This document shows, piece after piece, positions 1-7,921 of a DNA stretch of 27,848 nt (position 1 is its first letter; each line of letters starts with the position of its first letter). This DNA is from Candidatus Magasanikiibacteriota bacterium (GTDB lineage Bacteria > Patescibacteriota > Patescibacteriia > Magasanikbacterales > UBA922). A program made the position numbers and the translations under genes. The notes under the pieces are model-generated. The model saw only the letters and a program-made list of their open reading frames with translations, was not told the origin of the DNA and made no database searches. Location of the stretch: positions 19,588 to 47,435 of the forward strand of contig DOYU01000015.1 of assembly GCA_003518365.1 (NCBI GenBank), written 5' to 3'.

Positions 1-539
1 GTCAATCCAGAAACGATAAGGTCATCTATACTATATCCTTTTTTGAGCAAATACGATGTGAGCAAATCCCATTGTTCTGGAATAAACCCAATCTGCCAAT
101 CCACAATCGTTTCTTGACTCAACCCACGTTTTTCGAGATATGCACGCGCTTCTTTTGACGCATCCATGTTGAGCAGTACATGATGAAAAAATGCAGTTGC
201 TTTTGCATTGATATCTTTTATTCTATTTTTTTGACTAGACGCTTCTTTGTCTTCAAACGTATTGGTGAGCTCCACCCCTGCTTTTTGGGCAAGCATCTTC
301 AACGCCTCAACAAAGTCCAGTCCTTCTATCTCCTGTACAAAACTAAAAAGATCTCCACCTTTATTGCACCCAAAACAATGCCAACTTTGCCGTTCACGAT
401 TTGCCATAAACGACGGAGATTTTTCTTGATGGAACGGACAGAGTCCCTTATGGTTGATCCCAGCAGGTTTCAGCTGTACATACTCCCCTATCAGATCCAC
501 AATATCAATTTTCTGTTTTATGAGTTCAGTGTCTTTCAT
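1..539 (-). CDS. dnaG: DNA primase DnaG, N-terminal part (cut by window edge)
   Basis: Primase makes the RNA primers for chromosome replication at the DnaB helicase. The minus-strand reading opens MKDTELIKQKIDIVDLIGEY and continues without a stop to the window edge, about 179 codons. The CHC2 zinc-finger is clear: CPFHQEKSPSF near residue 34, then WHCFGCNKGGD, giving the Cys-His-Cys-Cys ligand set. It is followed by the usual FVQEIEGLDFVEALKMLA helix and the start of the catalytic-core linker (ARAYLEKRGLSQETIVDWQIGF). The TOPRIM core and the DnaB-binding end lie outside the window. The ATG at 539 is the only sensible start: an ATG at 547 runs straight into a stop in another frame. No Shine-Dalgarno sequence precedes it. 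The assignment is very secure from the zinc-finger signature. Confidence 0.95.
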   Translation of the reverse strand, partial: MKDTELIKQKIDIVDLIGEYVQLKPAGINHKGLCPFHQEKSPSFMANRERQSWHCFGCNKGGDLFSFVQEIEGLDFVEALKMLAQKAGVELTNTFEDKEASSQKNRIKDINAKATAFFHHVLLNMDASKEARAYLEKRGLSQETIVDWQIGFIPEQWDLLTSYLLKKGYSIDDLIVSGL

Positions 540-665
540 AATAACATAGGTATCTGTACAGTACGTCAGAAATGAGGAAAAATCAAGGTTTCAGATATTC
601 CCTGCCTCTAGGCATGGGTCATCCATGTATAGTATACTTTGCGAAGTATTTATTTTTTATTTTTT

Positions 666-1784
666 ATGGAAACTCCACAGCAATCATCTGAACATAGCAT
701 TCCACCTGAACCAAGTGAAGCATCCCAACCCCCGATGCCATCAACGTCTCATATTGAAAAAAAATGGTGGATTATTTTTGGAAGCATTGCAACAATACTC
801 ATCGTATTTTTTGTCTATGCACTTACCTTGTTTTTTTCTTCACGCCAGACAACATCAGATGACACAAGCGCACTCACAGAGCAAAACAACCAACAAACAA
901 CAGACGTCTCACCAACAACAGAAGAACTTCCAACACCAAAGGTAGCACAAACTCCAACATTTCAATCCTACCTCGATGGACTTTCCTATACAGAAAATGA
1001 TGAAGAAGGAACAAACCTCGCAACATATACGATCAATGGAGACAGAACTATCACCCCTGCAAACCTCACCAGCAATGCAAAATATCTCCAAGAAGCACAT
1101 AATGTAGATGAACATACCTTCTTGTGGACATTTTATACAGATATATTTAAAAACGTCTCATATATTAACTTTCTCAGCAGATTTATTATCAATACAGATG
1201 GAGAAGAAGGGTCTCTCGCCTCTATCTATCTCGATGATTCTTATGTCTGGGAACTCTATATAGATCCAGCAGATGCACTTCGCGATGGAAAACTTTTTGA
1301 TCCACAAGATTTCACCTATACTCTTGTTCATGAATTTGCGCATCTCCTTACGCTCAACGAGAGTCAAGTCGATTATTCTGTTTTTTATGAGGATGAATGT
1401 TCTACTCATCTTCTCTCTGAAGGATGTCTCTATAAGGAAGCATATTTTGCAAAATATTTCTCTGAATTTTGGGAAGGAGATATGTATGATGAATGGTACA
1501 TGTTTGTAGATGGAGAGTCAGAAGATAATGTTGAACTTTTTTACAATGACTACACAGATGAATTTGTAACAGAATATGCAGCCACAGATCCTACAGAAGA
1601 TATTGCAGAATCATTTGCACATTTTGTCCTCTTGGACATGCCAACACAAGCAGAAACTATTGCTGAAGACAAACTATTGTTCTTTTATGACTTTCATGAA
1701 CTTGTTTTTATGAGAGATACGATACGACAAAACATAGAACAAAAATATCCTAGCTTTTTTTCTCATCCGTTACTTATCAAATAA
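666..1784 (+). CDS. membrane-anchored HEXXH zinc metallopeptidase-like protein
   Basis: This 372-residue protein has a short Pro/Ser-rich cytoplasmic start, one hydrophobic helix at about 33-55 (WWIIFGSIATILIVFFVYAL), a Thr/Gln-rich spacer and an extracytoplasmic domain. The domain carries HEFAHLLTL with the HEXXH zinc motif at 222-226. About 85 residues later comes TEDIAESFAHF, where E311 or E315 would be the third ligand, as in gluzincins. The spacing and the tyrosine/alanine-rich EYAATDPTED approach resemble uncharacterised bacterial zinc peptidases. Substrate is unknown. I chose ATG 666 over an in-frame TTG at 639, because 639 would add only a hydrophobic run before the Pro/Ser-rich tail. 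It heads a probable three-gene envelope operon, with 27 nt to the next gene. Peptidase activity is inferred from the motif only. Confidence 0.72.
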   Translation: METPQQSSEHSIPPEPSEASQPPMPSTSHIEKKWWIIFGSIATILIVFFVYALTLFFSSRQTTSDDTSALTEQNNQQTTDVSPTTEELPTPKVAQTPTFQSYLDGLSYTENDEEGTNLATYTINGDRTITPANLTSNAKYLQEAHNVDEHTFLWTFYTDIFKNVSYINFLSRFIINTDGEEGSLASIYLDDSYVWELYIDPADALRDGKLFDPQDFTYTLVHEFAHLLTLNESQVDYSVFYEDECSTHLLSEGCLYKEAYFAKYFSEFWEGDMYDEWYMFVDGESEDNVELFYNDYTDEFVTEYAATDPTEDIAESFAHFVLLDMPTQAETIAEDKLLFFYDFHELVFMRDTIRQNIEQKYPSFFSHPLLIK

Positions 1785-1811
1785 TAATTCATTAAAATTC
1801 CTAAAAAATCT

Positions 1812-2483
1812 ATGTCAAAAAAAATATTGGTAATAGGTGGCTCGGTCTTTCTTCTCGCACTTCTCGGAGGAGGCATCTTCTTCTATATGGCAAGTACACC
1901 ATCATCTGAAGAAAACAAAAACATACAGCCAACGGGAACAACACAAAAAACAACGCAAAACACGCAAGAAGTCACCCCTTCTGATGTACCAGAAAAAACA
2001 CTCCAAGAAGATCCTACTTACGTTGCATTTGAAACATATACCAACGAAGAAGAAGGCATGAGTATCGACTATCCAAAAAATTGGACCGTTTCAGAAGGTG
2101 CAAGTCCCACCGTGGCAATCTTTGTGTCTCCTCTACAAAACGACAAGGATGTCTTTCAAGAAACCGTAGGTATCATGATACAAGATATTAGTGCGGCAAA
2201 TCTTTCGCTCGAAGCATTTAGTGACCAAGCAACAACGGCACTTTCTCAATACATGGAAAATCTCCAAATCGTGAAAGTAGCAGATGGTGAGCTTGATGGT
2301 GAACCTGCAAAAACAATTCTCTTTTCTGGTACGTATCCATCAGAAGATCATCTTTCTGAGACATATCAGATATATACTGTCTGGGATGGATATGTGTATA
2401 TCATTACTTACACTGGTATGCCAGATGATTTTGAAAATCTCATGCCACTTGTCGAAGACATGATTGCGTCATTTACATTCTAA
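1812..2483 (+). CDS. membrane-anchored PsbP/DcrB-like domain protein
   Basis: This 223-residue protein has a Lys-led signal anchor (residues 1-27, ILVIGGSVFLLALLGGGIFF), then a Thr/Gln-rich linker to about 70. A folded C-terminal domain opens EEGMSIDYPKNWTVSEG and ends with an aromatic strand pattern and VEDMIASFTF. The hydrophobic-YP-x-x-W opening and the closing amphipathic 'I..SF' helix are typical of PsbP/DcrB-fold domains (DUF1795-like). Such proteins are usually accessory envelope proteins without known catalysis. The next gene encodes the same fold, so the two look like diverged tandem paralogues. It follows the zinc-peptidase gene by 27 nt on the same strand. Function is unknown; the fold call is by pattern and moderately sure. 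Confidence 0.68.
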   Translation: MSKKILVIGGSVFLLALLGGGIFFYMASTPSSEENKNIQPTGTTQKTTQNTQEVTPSDVPEKTLQEDPTYVAFETYTNEEEGMSIDYPKNWTVSEGASPTVAIFVSPLQNDKDVFQETVGIMIQDISAANLSLEAFSDQATTALSQYMENLQIVKVADGELDGEPAKTILFSGTYPSEDHLSETYQIYTVWDGYVYIITYTGMPDDFENLMPLVEDMIASFTF

Positions 2484-2528
2484 ATGATATTATTACACAT
2501 ATCGTATACTTATTTTAACCATACTTAT

Positions 2529-3125
2529 ATGGAAACAAAGAAAACCCTGGTAGGTGTAGCAGTAGCCCTCGCCCTTGTCGGTGCTGGATGCTCTACCCCT
2601 GCAAGCGCACCATCTACAGACAGTGCAAACGATACAGCAGCAAGTGATGCCGCGCCAATGAAGTACAAAGACTTCGCAGCAGGAATCACACTCTACTACC
2701 CAGCAGATTGGAAATCGGAAAAAAATCCAAATGGAAATGGTATGGTATTCCTTGCCAAAGCAGGTGCAGATGGATTTCAGGACAATGTCGGCTTTACCAA
2801 GCAAGATCTCAGTGCCTTCCCTCCTGTGACGCTGGACCAGTACACAGGTATTATCACGGATGACACAACAAAGCGACTGAAAAATGCTACTATCCTTAGC
2901 ACAGAAAAGACAACGCTCGCTGGACAGGAAGCAGGTGTCTTGACCTATACTGCTGAATATCCAGACAAATCAGATAAGCCACTCAAAATCAGAAATACCT
3001 ACGTACTCAAAGATAAAAATGCATACATTCTGACCTATACTGCAACCGAAGATACATTTGACATGTATCTTGAAGATGCAAAAGCGATTGAGGCTTCATT
3101 TGAGTTTAATGAACCGATTGAATAA
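2529..3125 (+). CDS. PsbP/DcrB-like lipoprotein
   Basis: This 198-residue protein starts METKKTLVGVAVALALVGAGC, a signal peptide ending in a lipobox-like LVGAGC with Cys21 as the likely lipidated residue. The -3 position is Gly, which is unusual. A low-complexity Ala/Ser/Asp linker follows, then a PsbP/DcrB-like domain opening AAGITLYYPADWKSEKNPN and closing EDAKAIEASFEF. It parallels the preceding gene segment by segment (YP-x-x-W start, Q-D-L/I-S in the middle, TYVL..YILTYTA near the end), so it is probably a paralogue with a lipid anchor instead of a membrane helix. The in-frame ATG at 2484 would bury the signal peptide behind 15 residues, so 2529 is preferred. A terminator at 3144-3172 ends the unit. 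Confidence 0.72.
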   Translation: METKKTLVGVAVALALVGAGCSTPASAPSTDSANDTAASDAAPMKYKDFAAGITLYYPADWKSEKNPNGNGMVFLAKAGADGFQDNVGFTKQDLSAFPPVTLDQYTGIITDDTTKRLKNATILSTEKTTLAGQEAGVLTYTAEYPDKSDKPLKIRNTYVLKDKNAYILTYTATEDTFDMYLEDAKAIEASFEFNEPIE

Positions 3126-3143
3126 TTATTGATTGAATTGAAT

Positions 3144-3172
3144 AAAAAAAGAACCTATCAGGGTTCTTTTTT
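3144..3172 (+). terminator. intrinsic terminator after the envelope operon
   Basis: AAAGAACC at 3148-3155 pairs with GGTTCTTT at 3162-3169 around a 6-nt loop. A T-run follows 19 nt after the lipoprotein stop codon. Confidence 0.85.
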
Positions 3173-3223
3173 GTTGCAAGAATATCGGCAAACGACTACA
3201 ATAGATCCACTTAACTATACGTT

Positions 3224-3997
3224 ATGCCCTTCCCTGCTTACGCACTCATCACTGGCTCATCGTCGGGTATTGGTCTTGAACTTGCAAAGCAATGTGCAAC
3301 AAACAAACGAAATCTTATTCTCGTCGCCAGACGAAACGATGCACTGCAACATATACAAAAAGAACTTGCAGAAAAATTTGGCGTGGATGTAGTTATCATG
3401 CCACATGATTTGTCAAAACCTCATGCTGCGAAAGAACTCCACGATATGATTCTCTCAAGAGGGCTTGTTGTCGATGTGCTTATCAATAATGCTGGCTTTG
3501 GTGACTATGGCATGTTTGTCGAGACAGATCTGGAAAAAGAGATGAATATGATCGATCTAAATGTGAAAGCTCTAACGGAACTGACAAAGCATGTCTCAAA
3601 GGGCATGAAAGCCCGTGGCAGCGGCTACATCATGAATGTGGCATCTACAGCTGCCTTTCAGCCTGGACCACTCATGGCAGTCTATTTTGCGACAAAAGCG
3701 TACGTCCTATCTTTTTCAGAAGCTATCGGCAATGAGCTTGCTCCATTTGGTGTGTCAGTCACCACGCTCTGTCCCGGTCCCACGAATACAGCATTTCAAG
3801 ACCGTGCATTTGGCAATGATTCATTTTTCAAAGGGGCAATGACACCAGAAGCGGTAGCAAGGATTGGGTATGAGGGCATGATGAAAAAAAAGTCTGTAGT
3901 GATACCAGGATTGAAAAATAAATTGCTCGCGTTTTCTGTTCGTCTCACACCGAGGAAGATGGTAACTGCGGTTGCGCGGAGGATGTTTGAGAGATAA
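3224..3997 (+). CDS. short-chain dehydrogenase/reductase (classical SDR)
   Basis: This 257-residue NAD(P)-dependent oxidoreductase has the full classical SDR set. The nucleotide-binding TGSSSGIG is at 10-17 and NNAG at 88-91. The catalytic tetrad is Asn113, Ser141, Tyr154 and Lys158 (YFATK). The PG motif follows in CPGPTNT. An ARR pair after the second strand (LVARRND) suggests preference for NADPH. Length and the C-terminal MKKKSVVIPGLKNKLLAF segment fit the YqjQ/DltE-like 3-ketoacyl-reductase-type SDRs; the real substrate cannot be read from sequence. It sits alone between two terminators together with the next small gene, so nothing nearby indicates a pathway. The start follows directly on an AT-rich box without a Shine-Dalgarno sequence. 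Confidence 0.9.
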   Translation: MPFPAYALITGSSSGIGLELAKQCATNKRNLILVARRNDALQHIQKELAEKFGVDVVIMPHDLSKPHAAKELHDMILSRGLVVDVLINNAGFGDYGMFVETDLEKEMNMIDLNVKALTELTKHVSKGMKARGSGYIMNVASTAAFQPGPLMAVYFATKAYVLSFSEAIGNELAPFGVSVTTLCPGPTNTAFQDRAFGNDSFFKGAMTPEAVARIGYEGMMKKKSVVIPGLKNKLLAFSVRLTPRKMVTAVARRMFER

Positions 3998-4023
3998 AAA
4001 TTAGAAATAAAACTGTTTTATAT

Positions 4024-4404
4024 ATGGGAAGCTTTATTGAATTCAATGACACACTACAAATCACTACCTCACAAGGTTTTCCAGAACATATCTTGAATCT
4101 TGCTACACACACAAAAAATCCTATTCAACTATCAAATCTGCCAAATACAATTTTTAATTTTAAAGAAAAAATAAACGCTAGAGTATACCACCCATCGCCT
4201 ACGAGATGTTTTCTCGTGCACAATATTGAAGGTAAATGGTTATATTGGGGCAAACTGCTTATGATAGAACAAACAATAAAGAGAACGAGCACTGACAAGC
4301 ATGAAACCTCTGGAATATATGAAATTATTGAAATTTATGAACCAACATATCAAATACAAATAACGAACCATGAGTCGCCGAACGGTTTAAGTTATTTTCA
4401 GTAG
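4024..4404 (+). CDS. uncharacterised 126-residue protein
   Basis: I do not recognise a characterised family. The protein is soluble with no signal or membrane segment. It mixes beta-type stretches (FIEFNDTLQITT, RCFLVHNIEGKWLYWGKLLMIEQT, GIYEIIEIYEPTYQIQI), suggesting a small, mainly beta fold. The KWLYWGKLLMIEQTI segment has the look of a compact beta-barrel or ligand-binding fold, but that is only an impression. It begins 26 nt after the SDR gene and ends against a strong terminator, so the two may share a transcript. Codon use matches the neighbours. It is probably real given the clean start and terminator, but its function is unknown. Confidence 0.7.
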   Translation: MGSFIEFNDTLQITTSQGFPEHILNLATHTKNPIQLSNLPNTIFNFKEKINARVYHPSPTRCFLVHNIEGKWLYWGKLLMIEQTIKRTSTDKHETSGIYEIIEIYEPTYQIQITNHESPNGLSYFQ

Positions 4405-4407
4405 CAC

Positions 4408-4439
4408 AAAAAAACTGAGTCTCTCGACTCAGTTTTTTT
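4408..4439. terminator. bidirectional terminator between the 126-residue protein gene and pyrG
   Basis: A near-perfect palindrome: AAAAAACTGAGTC at 4409-4421, loop TCTC, GACTCAGTTTTTT at 4426-4438. It is A-rich on one side and T-rich on the other, so it can serve the plus-strand gene and also pyrG reading in from the right. Confidence 0.85.
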
Positions 4440-4442
4440 AAA

Positions 4443-4530
4443 TTCCTCCCACTTGTAGGGGGAGGTTAGGTGGGGGTCTCAACCTTCTACACGAAGACCC
4501 CACCTTTATCCTCCCCTACCAGGGGAGGAA
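4443..4530. repeat. REPIN-like inverted pair of GC-rich palindromic units
   Basis: An 88-bp element. The left half reads TTCCTCCC, then GGGGGAGG, then AGGTGGGGGTCT. The right half is its approximate reverse complement: AGACCCCACCT, then TCCTCCCCT-ACC-AGGGGAGGA ending GGGAGGAA. The halves flank a short loop (CAACCTTCTACACGA). Each half is itself a hairpin, so the whole resembles two REP units in inverted orientation. Related units lie at 6226-6353 and inside elp3 at 26950-27014. Confidence 0.7.
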
Positions 4531-4547
4531 CACACCAATCAACTAAT

Positions 4548-6179
4548 CTACTTCTTCGCTGCTTTTACAAACTCTCGAAACAACGGATGTGGTCGCATAG
4601 GGCGAGATTTGAATTCAGGATGAAACTGCGTTCCTACAAAGAACGGATGATTTTCAAGCTCTACAATTTCTACTAAGTCTGACTCGGGATTCACACCCAC
4701 GACTTTCAGTCCTGCATTATCCATTTCTTCACGATATTCATTGTTAAATTCATATCGATGACGATGTCGCTCAGAAATACGTTTTGCGCCGTACGCTTTT
4801 TGTGTTTTTGTTCCAATTTTCAAATCACAATCATACGCACCGAGACGCATCGTGCCACCATATTTTTCTTCTGCTATGTTTTTCGCCTGAAATGGATTGA
4901 CAATAATAATCGGATATTTTGTTTTTTCATTCACTTCCACGGTATGCGCACCTTTTTTGTCTAACACATGTCTCGCAAACTCAATCGTCGCAAGCTGCAT
5001 ACCATAGCACAAGCCGAGATATGGGATCTTCTTTTCTCGGGCAAACTGAATGGTAGAAATAATCCCTTCAATACCTCGTGTGCCAAATCCGCCTGGTACA
5101 ATAATGCCGTCATATTTCTTTAAGTCTTGCAGTTTTTTTGCATCCTTTTCGAATTCCTCTGAATCCACCCACTCGAGCACAGGCTTTACGTTATTAAACC
5201 ATGCAGCATGCTTCACAGACTCAATGACTGAAATGTATGAATCCGCCAATGTGAAACTTCCGGTTCCAAAGTATTTTCCTACCACTGCGATTTTCACTTC
5301 TTTTGTAGAATTGTGAATCTTCTTTACAAATGCTTGCCATGGCGCAAGATTTGTCTTCCGTGGCTTTATATCGAGAGTCTTGAGCAGTTTATTTCCCACT
5401 TGCTGCTCTTCAAACCGAGTAGGGATTTCGTAAATAGAGGGCACATCTGGCGCGGAAATACAATGTTCTTTTGGCACACCACAAAACGTTGCCAATTTTT
5501 CTCGTCGTGGCTTGTCCAGCTCCATTCTGCCACGCGCAATGATCATATCTGCCTGCAAGCCTGCCTGATTGAGAAGACGTGACGCATGTTGCGTTGGTTT
5601 TGTCTTCATCTCTCCGAGATGTGCTGGAACTGGCAAGTAGCTCACAAGCACCACGGCGACATCACCAGGGTTTGCCATTTGCAATTCACGTGCGGCTTCG
5701 AGGAAAAGAATATTCTCATACTCCCCTACTGTTCCACCAATTTCTATAATGACAATTTCTGCATCATGCAATTTTTGTGCTCGTTTTATTCTGGCAATAA
5801 TTTCTTCTGGAATATGAGGAACCACCTGCACACAGCGGCCTTTATACTTCATGCTGCGTTCATTGTTTATCACTGTCTGATAGACTCGTCCTGTCGTCAT
5901 GTAATTTATCGAAGTAAGATCGATATCCAAGAAACGTTCGTAATTCCCCATGTCTTGATCGGTCTCATCCTTATCATCAGTCACAAAGACTTCTCCGTGC
6001 TCTATTGGATTCATCGTGCCTGCGTCAACATTGATATATGGATCAGCCTTCAGCGCCGTGGTCTTGAAGCCCTTTGCTTTCATGATTGCACCAATCGATG
6101 CCGACGTGACACCCTTTCCTACACCGGAAAGCACACCACCCACGACAAAAATGTATTTTGGACGTGTTTTTTTTGCCAT
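4548..6179 (-). CDS. pyrG: CTP synthase
   Basis: This 543-residue, full-length enzyme converts UTP to CTP using ATP and glutamine. The N-terminal synthase domain shows the P-loop-like GGVLSGVGKGVTSASIG near 13-30, DPYINVDAGTMNP and HGEVFVTDD. EIGGTVGEYE and KTKPTQHA follow further on. The C-terminal class I glutaminase domain shows the oxyanion segment PGGFGTRG, the nucleophile elbow GLCYGMQ and the His-Glu pair in FHPEF. The usual elbow is GICLGMQ, so this copy has Tyr after the cysteine. The start at 6179 (MAKKTRPKYIFVVGG) fits the family. A TATAAT sits only 2 nt upstream of the ATG and there is no Shine-Dalgarno sequence. It stands alone, bounded by repeat-bearing spacers. Confidence 0.97.
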   Translation of the reverse strand: MAKKTRPKYIFVVGGVLSGVGKGVTSASIGAIMKAKGFKTTALKADPYINVDAGTMNPIEHGEVFVTDDKDETDQDMGNYERFLDIDLTSINYMTTGRVYQTVINNERSMKYKGRCVQVVPHIPEEIIARIKRAQKLHDAEIVIIEIGGTVGEYENILFLEAARELQMANPGDVAVVLVSYLPVPAHLGEMKTKPTQHASRLLNQAGLQADMIIARGRMELDKPRREKLATFCGVPKEHCISAPDVPSIYEIPTRFEEQQVGNKLLKTLDIKPRKTNLAPWQAFVKKIHNSTKEVKIAVVGKYFGTGSFTLADSYISVIESVKHAAWFNNVKPVLEWVDSEEFEKDAKKLQDLKKYDGIIVPGGFGTRGIEGIISTIQFAREKKIPYLGLCYGMQLATIEFARHVLDKKGAHTVEVNEKTKYPIIIVNPFQAKNIAEEKYGGTMRLGAYDCDLKIGTKTQKAYGAKRISERHRHRYEFNNEYREEMDNAGLKVVGVNPESDLVEIVELENHPFFVGTQFHPEFKSRPMRPHPLFREFVKAAKK

Positions 6180-6225
6180 ACATTATAAAAAGATACTAAT
6201 ATTACGAATGATACTAAATATGATA

Positions 6226-6353
6226 TTCCCTCCCATGTATAAGGGGAGGGTTAGGGTGGGGTTGCGTGGCTTCGAGACAACCCGTCCACATGTCCTCCTT
6301 CCCTTAACCCTAAAGGGTCAGTGTTCCCTGAAAAGGGCAGGAGAAACGTATTC
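6226..6353. repeat. degenerate REP/REPIN-like element upstream of pyrG
   Basis: The left unit has TTCCCTCCC, then AAGGGGAGGGTTAGGGTGGGG, the same word order as the 4443-4530 element. AGGGTTAGGG (6247-6256) pairs with CCCTTAACCCT (6301-6311), and GGGTTG pairs with CAACCC. The right half is decayed. The 6180-6424 spacer holds only this element and the rplI terminator. Confidence 0.55.
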
Positions 6354-6398
6354 ACTAATACATATAAAACATCGACAGTATATCAAATTTTTTCATAT

Positions 6399-6424
6399 TA
6401 AAAAACCCTCCAGGGGTGGAGGGA
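6399..6424 (-). terminator. rplI terminator
   Basis: Read on the minus strand, CCCTCCA, loop CCCC, TGGAGGG, then TTTTTT, starting 2 nt after the rplI stop codon. The stem is 7 bp. Confidence 0.88.
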
Positions 6425-6871
6425 TTATGCTGCGGAGAGCTGAATGGTGATGTCGGCTTCGAGGCCGTGCGGAAACTCTATCCGGACCTGATGTTCACCG
6501 GTTTCTTTTATCGGATGGTCAAACATGATCTGTACAGGGTCCAAATTTACTTTGAGCTGTTTTTTTACGGCTGCAGCAACGGTATCCTTGCTCAAGGCAG
6601 CATACAAATGTCCTACCTCATTTACTTTTTCTGAAATCATGACTTCCTGACCATCAATCTTTGCCACCACGTCTTGTGAACGCTTGAGATCAAGTTCATT
6701 TGCTTTTTGGGTGTGTTCAAGAACAGCCTCAAATTCAGCAACCTTCTTTGGTGTTGCCATTTCAGCAAGTCCTTGTTTGACCAAAAAATTGCGAGCGTAG
6801 CCATCTGCTACGTCTTTTACCTCTCCTTTTTTCCCGGTTCCTTTTATGTCTCGAAGTAAAATGACTTTCAT
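6425..6871 (-). CDS. rplI: 50S ribosomal protein bL9
   Basis: This 148-residue, full-length bL9 binds the L1-stalk base of 23S rRNA. The N-terminal RNA-binding domain is canonical: MKVILLRDIKGTGKKGEVKDVADGYARNFL, with the GxGKKGEVKDV loop and GYARNFL. A long charged connecting helix follows (about 45-75), then the C-terminal domain with KLYAALS-like GHLYAALSKDTVAAAVKKQ. It is monocistronic with its own terminator. No Shine-Dalgarno sequence is seen; TATATAAC lies 10-17 nt before the ATG. Its presence is taxonomically useful, because from memory several CPR lineages, including Microgenomates, lack bL9, which leans this genome toward Parcubacteria-type groups. Confidence 0.97.
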   Translation of the reverse strand: MKVILLRDIKGTGKKGEVKDVADGYARNFLVKQGLAEMATPKKVAEFEAVLEHTQKANELDLKRSQDVVAKIDGQEVMISEKVNEVGHLYAALSKDTVAAAVKKQLKVNLDPVQIMFDHPIKETGEHQVRIEFPHGLEADITIQLSAA

Positions 6872-6931
6872 ACGTCGTTGTTATATAGCTCTAATCCTAA
6901 CACAAAGGTTGCCAAAAGCGCAAGAGGATGG

Positions 6932-7027
6932 TAGGATGAGAAGGCTTGGAATGCCTGGAAGGCCTAGAAGGCTTAGAAAAATGGGCTTTCCGAGCCTTCT
7001 AGGCTTTCTCAGCCTTCTAAGCCTCCT
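6932..7027. repeat. word-repeat block with opposed arms, upstream of era
   Basis: The spacer between rplI and era is filled with variants of the 10-mer CCTAGAAGGC. Left of about 6980 the words read AAGGCTTGGAATGCC, GGAAGGCC and TAGAAGGCTTAG. Right of it they appear as reverse complements (GAGCCTTCTAGGC, CAGCCTTCTAAGCC). It could fold into several alternative hairpins and ends 3 nt before the era start codon. Confidence 0.75.
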
Positions 7028-7030
7028 CCT

Positions 7031-7879
7031 ATGAAATCAGGTTTCGTCGTTATTGTCGGCCGCTCCAATGTGGGAAAATCCACACTTATGAACACCCTCG
7101 TCGGCACGAAGATCGCTGCGACGAGTTTTCGCGCTCAGATGACACGGCACATTATTCACGGAGTGCTCAATCATCCTGACGGACAGGCTGTTTTTGTGGA
7201 CACGCCAGGATATTTTAAAGATAAAAAAAGCTCTCTTACCGCAAAACTTACCAATAAAGTAAAAGAATCACTTGAAGGAATCGATCTGATTCTCTATGTA
7301 GTGGATACAACACGTGAGATTGGAGATGAAGAACGAGGACTGTATGGGATGGTACGCCATCTTGATATTCCCAAATTGCTCGTTCTCAATAAATCAGACT
7401 TGCCAGAAGAAGACCGTAAGCATGAACAAGACTACCTCCTTTGGGAAAAAGAATTTGACGGGGTCTTCCGACTTTCCGCGCTTCGCGCCAGTCATATTAC
7501 ACCACTGAAAGAAAAAGTGATCGAACTCCTGCCAGAAGGCGAAGCAATGTATATAGACAATCAGCTCACCAATGTGACAGAAGATTTTTTTGTCGAAGAA
7601 CTGATCCGTGAAAAAGCATTCGCTGTCCTCGACAAAGAGCTTCCCTACTCTCTCACCGTAAAGGTAGACAATATGGAAGATAAGAAAGATATGTTTGTGA
7701 TTGAAGCGCGCATTTTGACAGACGAAGAACGCTACAAAAAAATTATCATTGGAACACACGGGTACAAAATAAAAGAAATCGGGCAGCTCGCAAGAAAAGA
7801 ACTCGAACAGGCCCTCGGGAAAAAAGTATATTTAGATTTGGAAGTAGATGTTGATAAGCATTGGGTGGAGGGAATCTAA
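7031..7879 (+). CDS. era: GTPase Era
   Basis: Era is a 16S rRNA-binding GTPase for 30S subunit maturation. This 282-residue copy has G1 GRSNVGKST at 10-18 (usual GRPNVGKS; Pro is Ser here). The G2/switch region is TSFRAQMTRH, G3 is DTPG, G4 is NKSD and G5-like is SALRAS. The C-terminal KH domain is intact: RLTVKV-like YSLTVKVDNMED, then IIIGTHGYKIKEIGQLARKELE with the GxxG loop (GTHG), and the closing LDLEVDVDKHW. Length matches the family (about 290-300). The ATG at 7031 directly follows the word-repeat block and has no purine-rich ribosome binding site. A GC-rich terminator follows 43 nt after the stop codon. Confidence 0.95.
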   Translation: MKSGFVVIVGRSNVGKSTLMNTLVGTKIAATSFRAQMTRHIIHGVLNHPDGQAVFVDTPGYFKDKKSSLTAKLTNKVKESLEGIDLILYVVDTTREIGDEERGLYGMVRHLDIPKLLVLNKSDLPEEDRKHEQDYLLWEKEFDGVFRLSALRASHITPLKEKVIELLPEGEAMYIDNQLTNVTEDFFVEELIREKAFAVLDKELPYSLTVKVDNMEDKKDMFVIEARILTDEERYKKIIIGTHGYKIKEIGQLARKELEQALGKKVYLDLEVDVDKHWVEGI

Positions 7880-7921
7880 CATTTTTTGAAAACAAAAAAA
7901 AAACCCTTTCGGGAATCCATT

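Noticed and set aside
180..575. A 131-codon plus-strand open frame opposite dnaG
   Set aside because: The minus strand encodes the DnaG zinc-finger domain continuously to the window edge.
639..665. TTG start at 639 for the zinc metallopeptidase gene
   Set aside because: It adds a hydrophobic MRSIYFLFF stretch before a Pro/Ser-rich tail; ATG 666 gives a normal signal-anchor topology.
5586..6188. A 200-codon plus-strand open frame opposite pyrG
   Set aside because: Cys/His/Phe-rich translation typical of antisense to a conserved gene; pyrG is unambiguous.
6932..7027. Possible CRISPR-like array
   Set aside because: Words are short, contiguous, in both orientations and without unique spacers; there are no cas genes.
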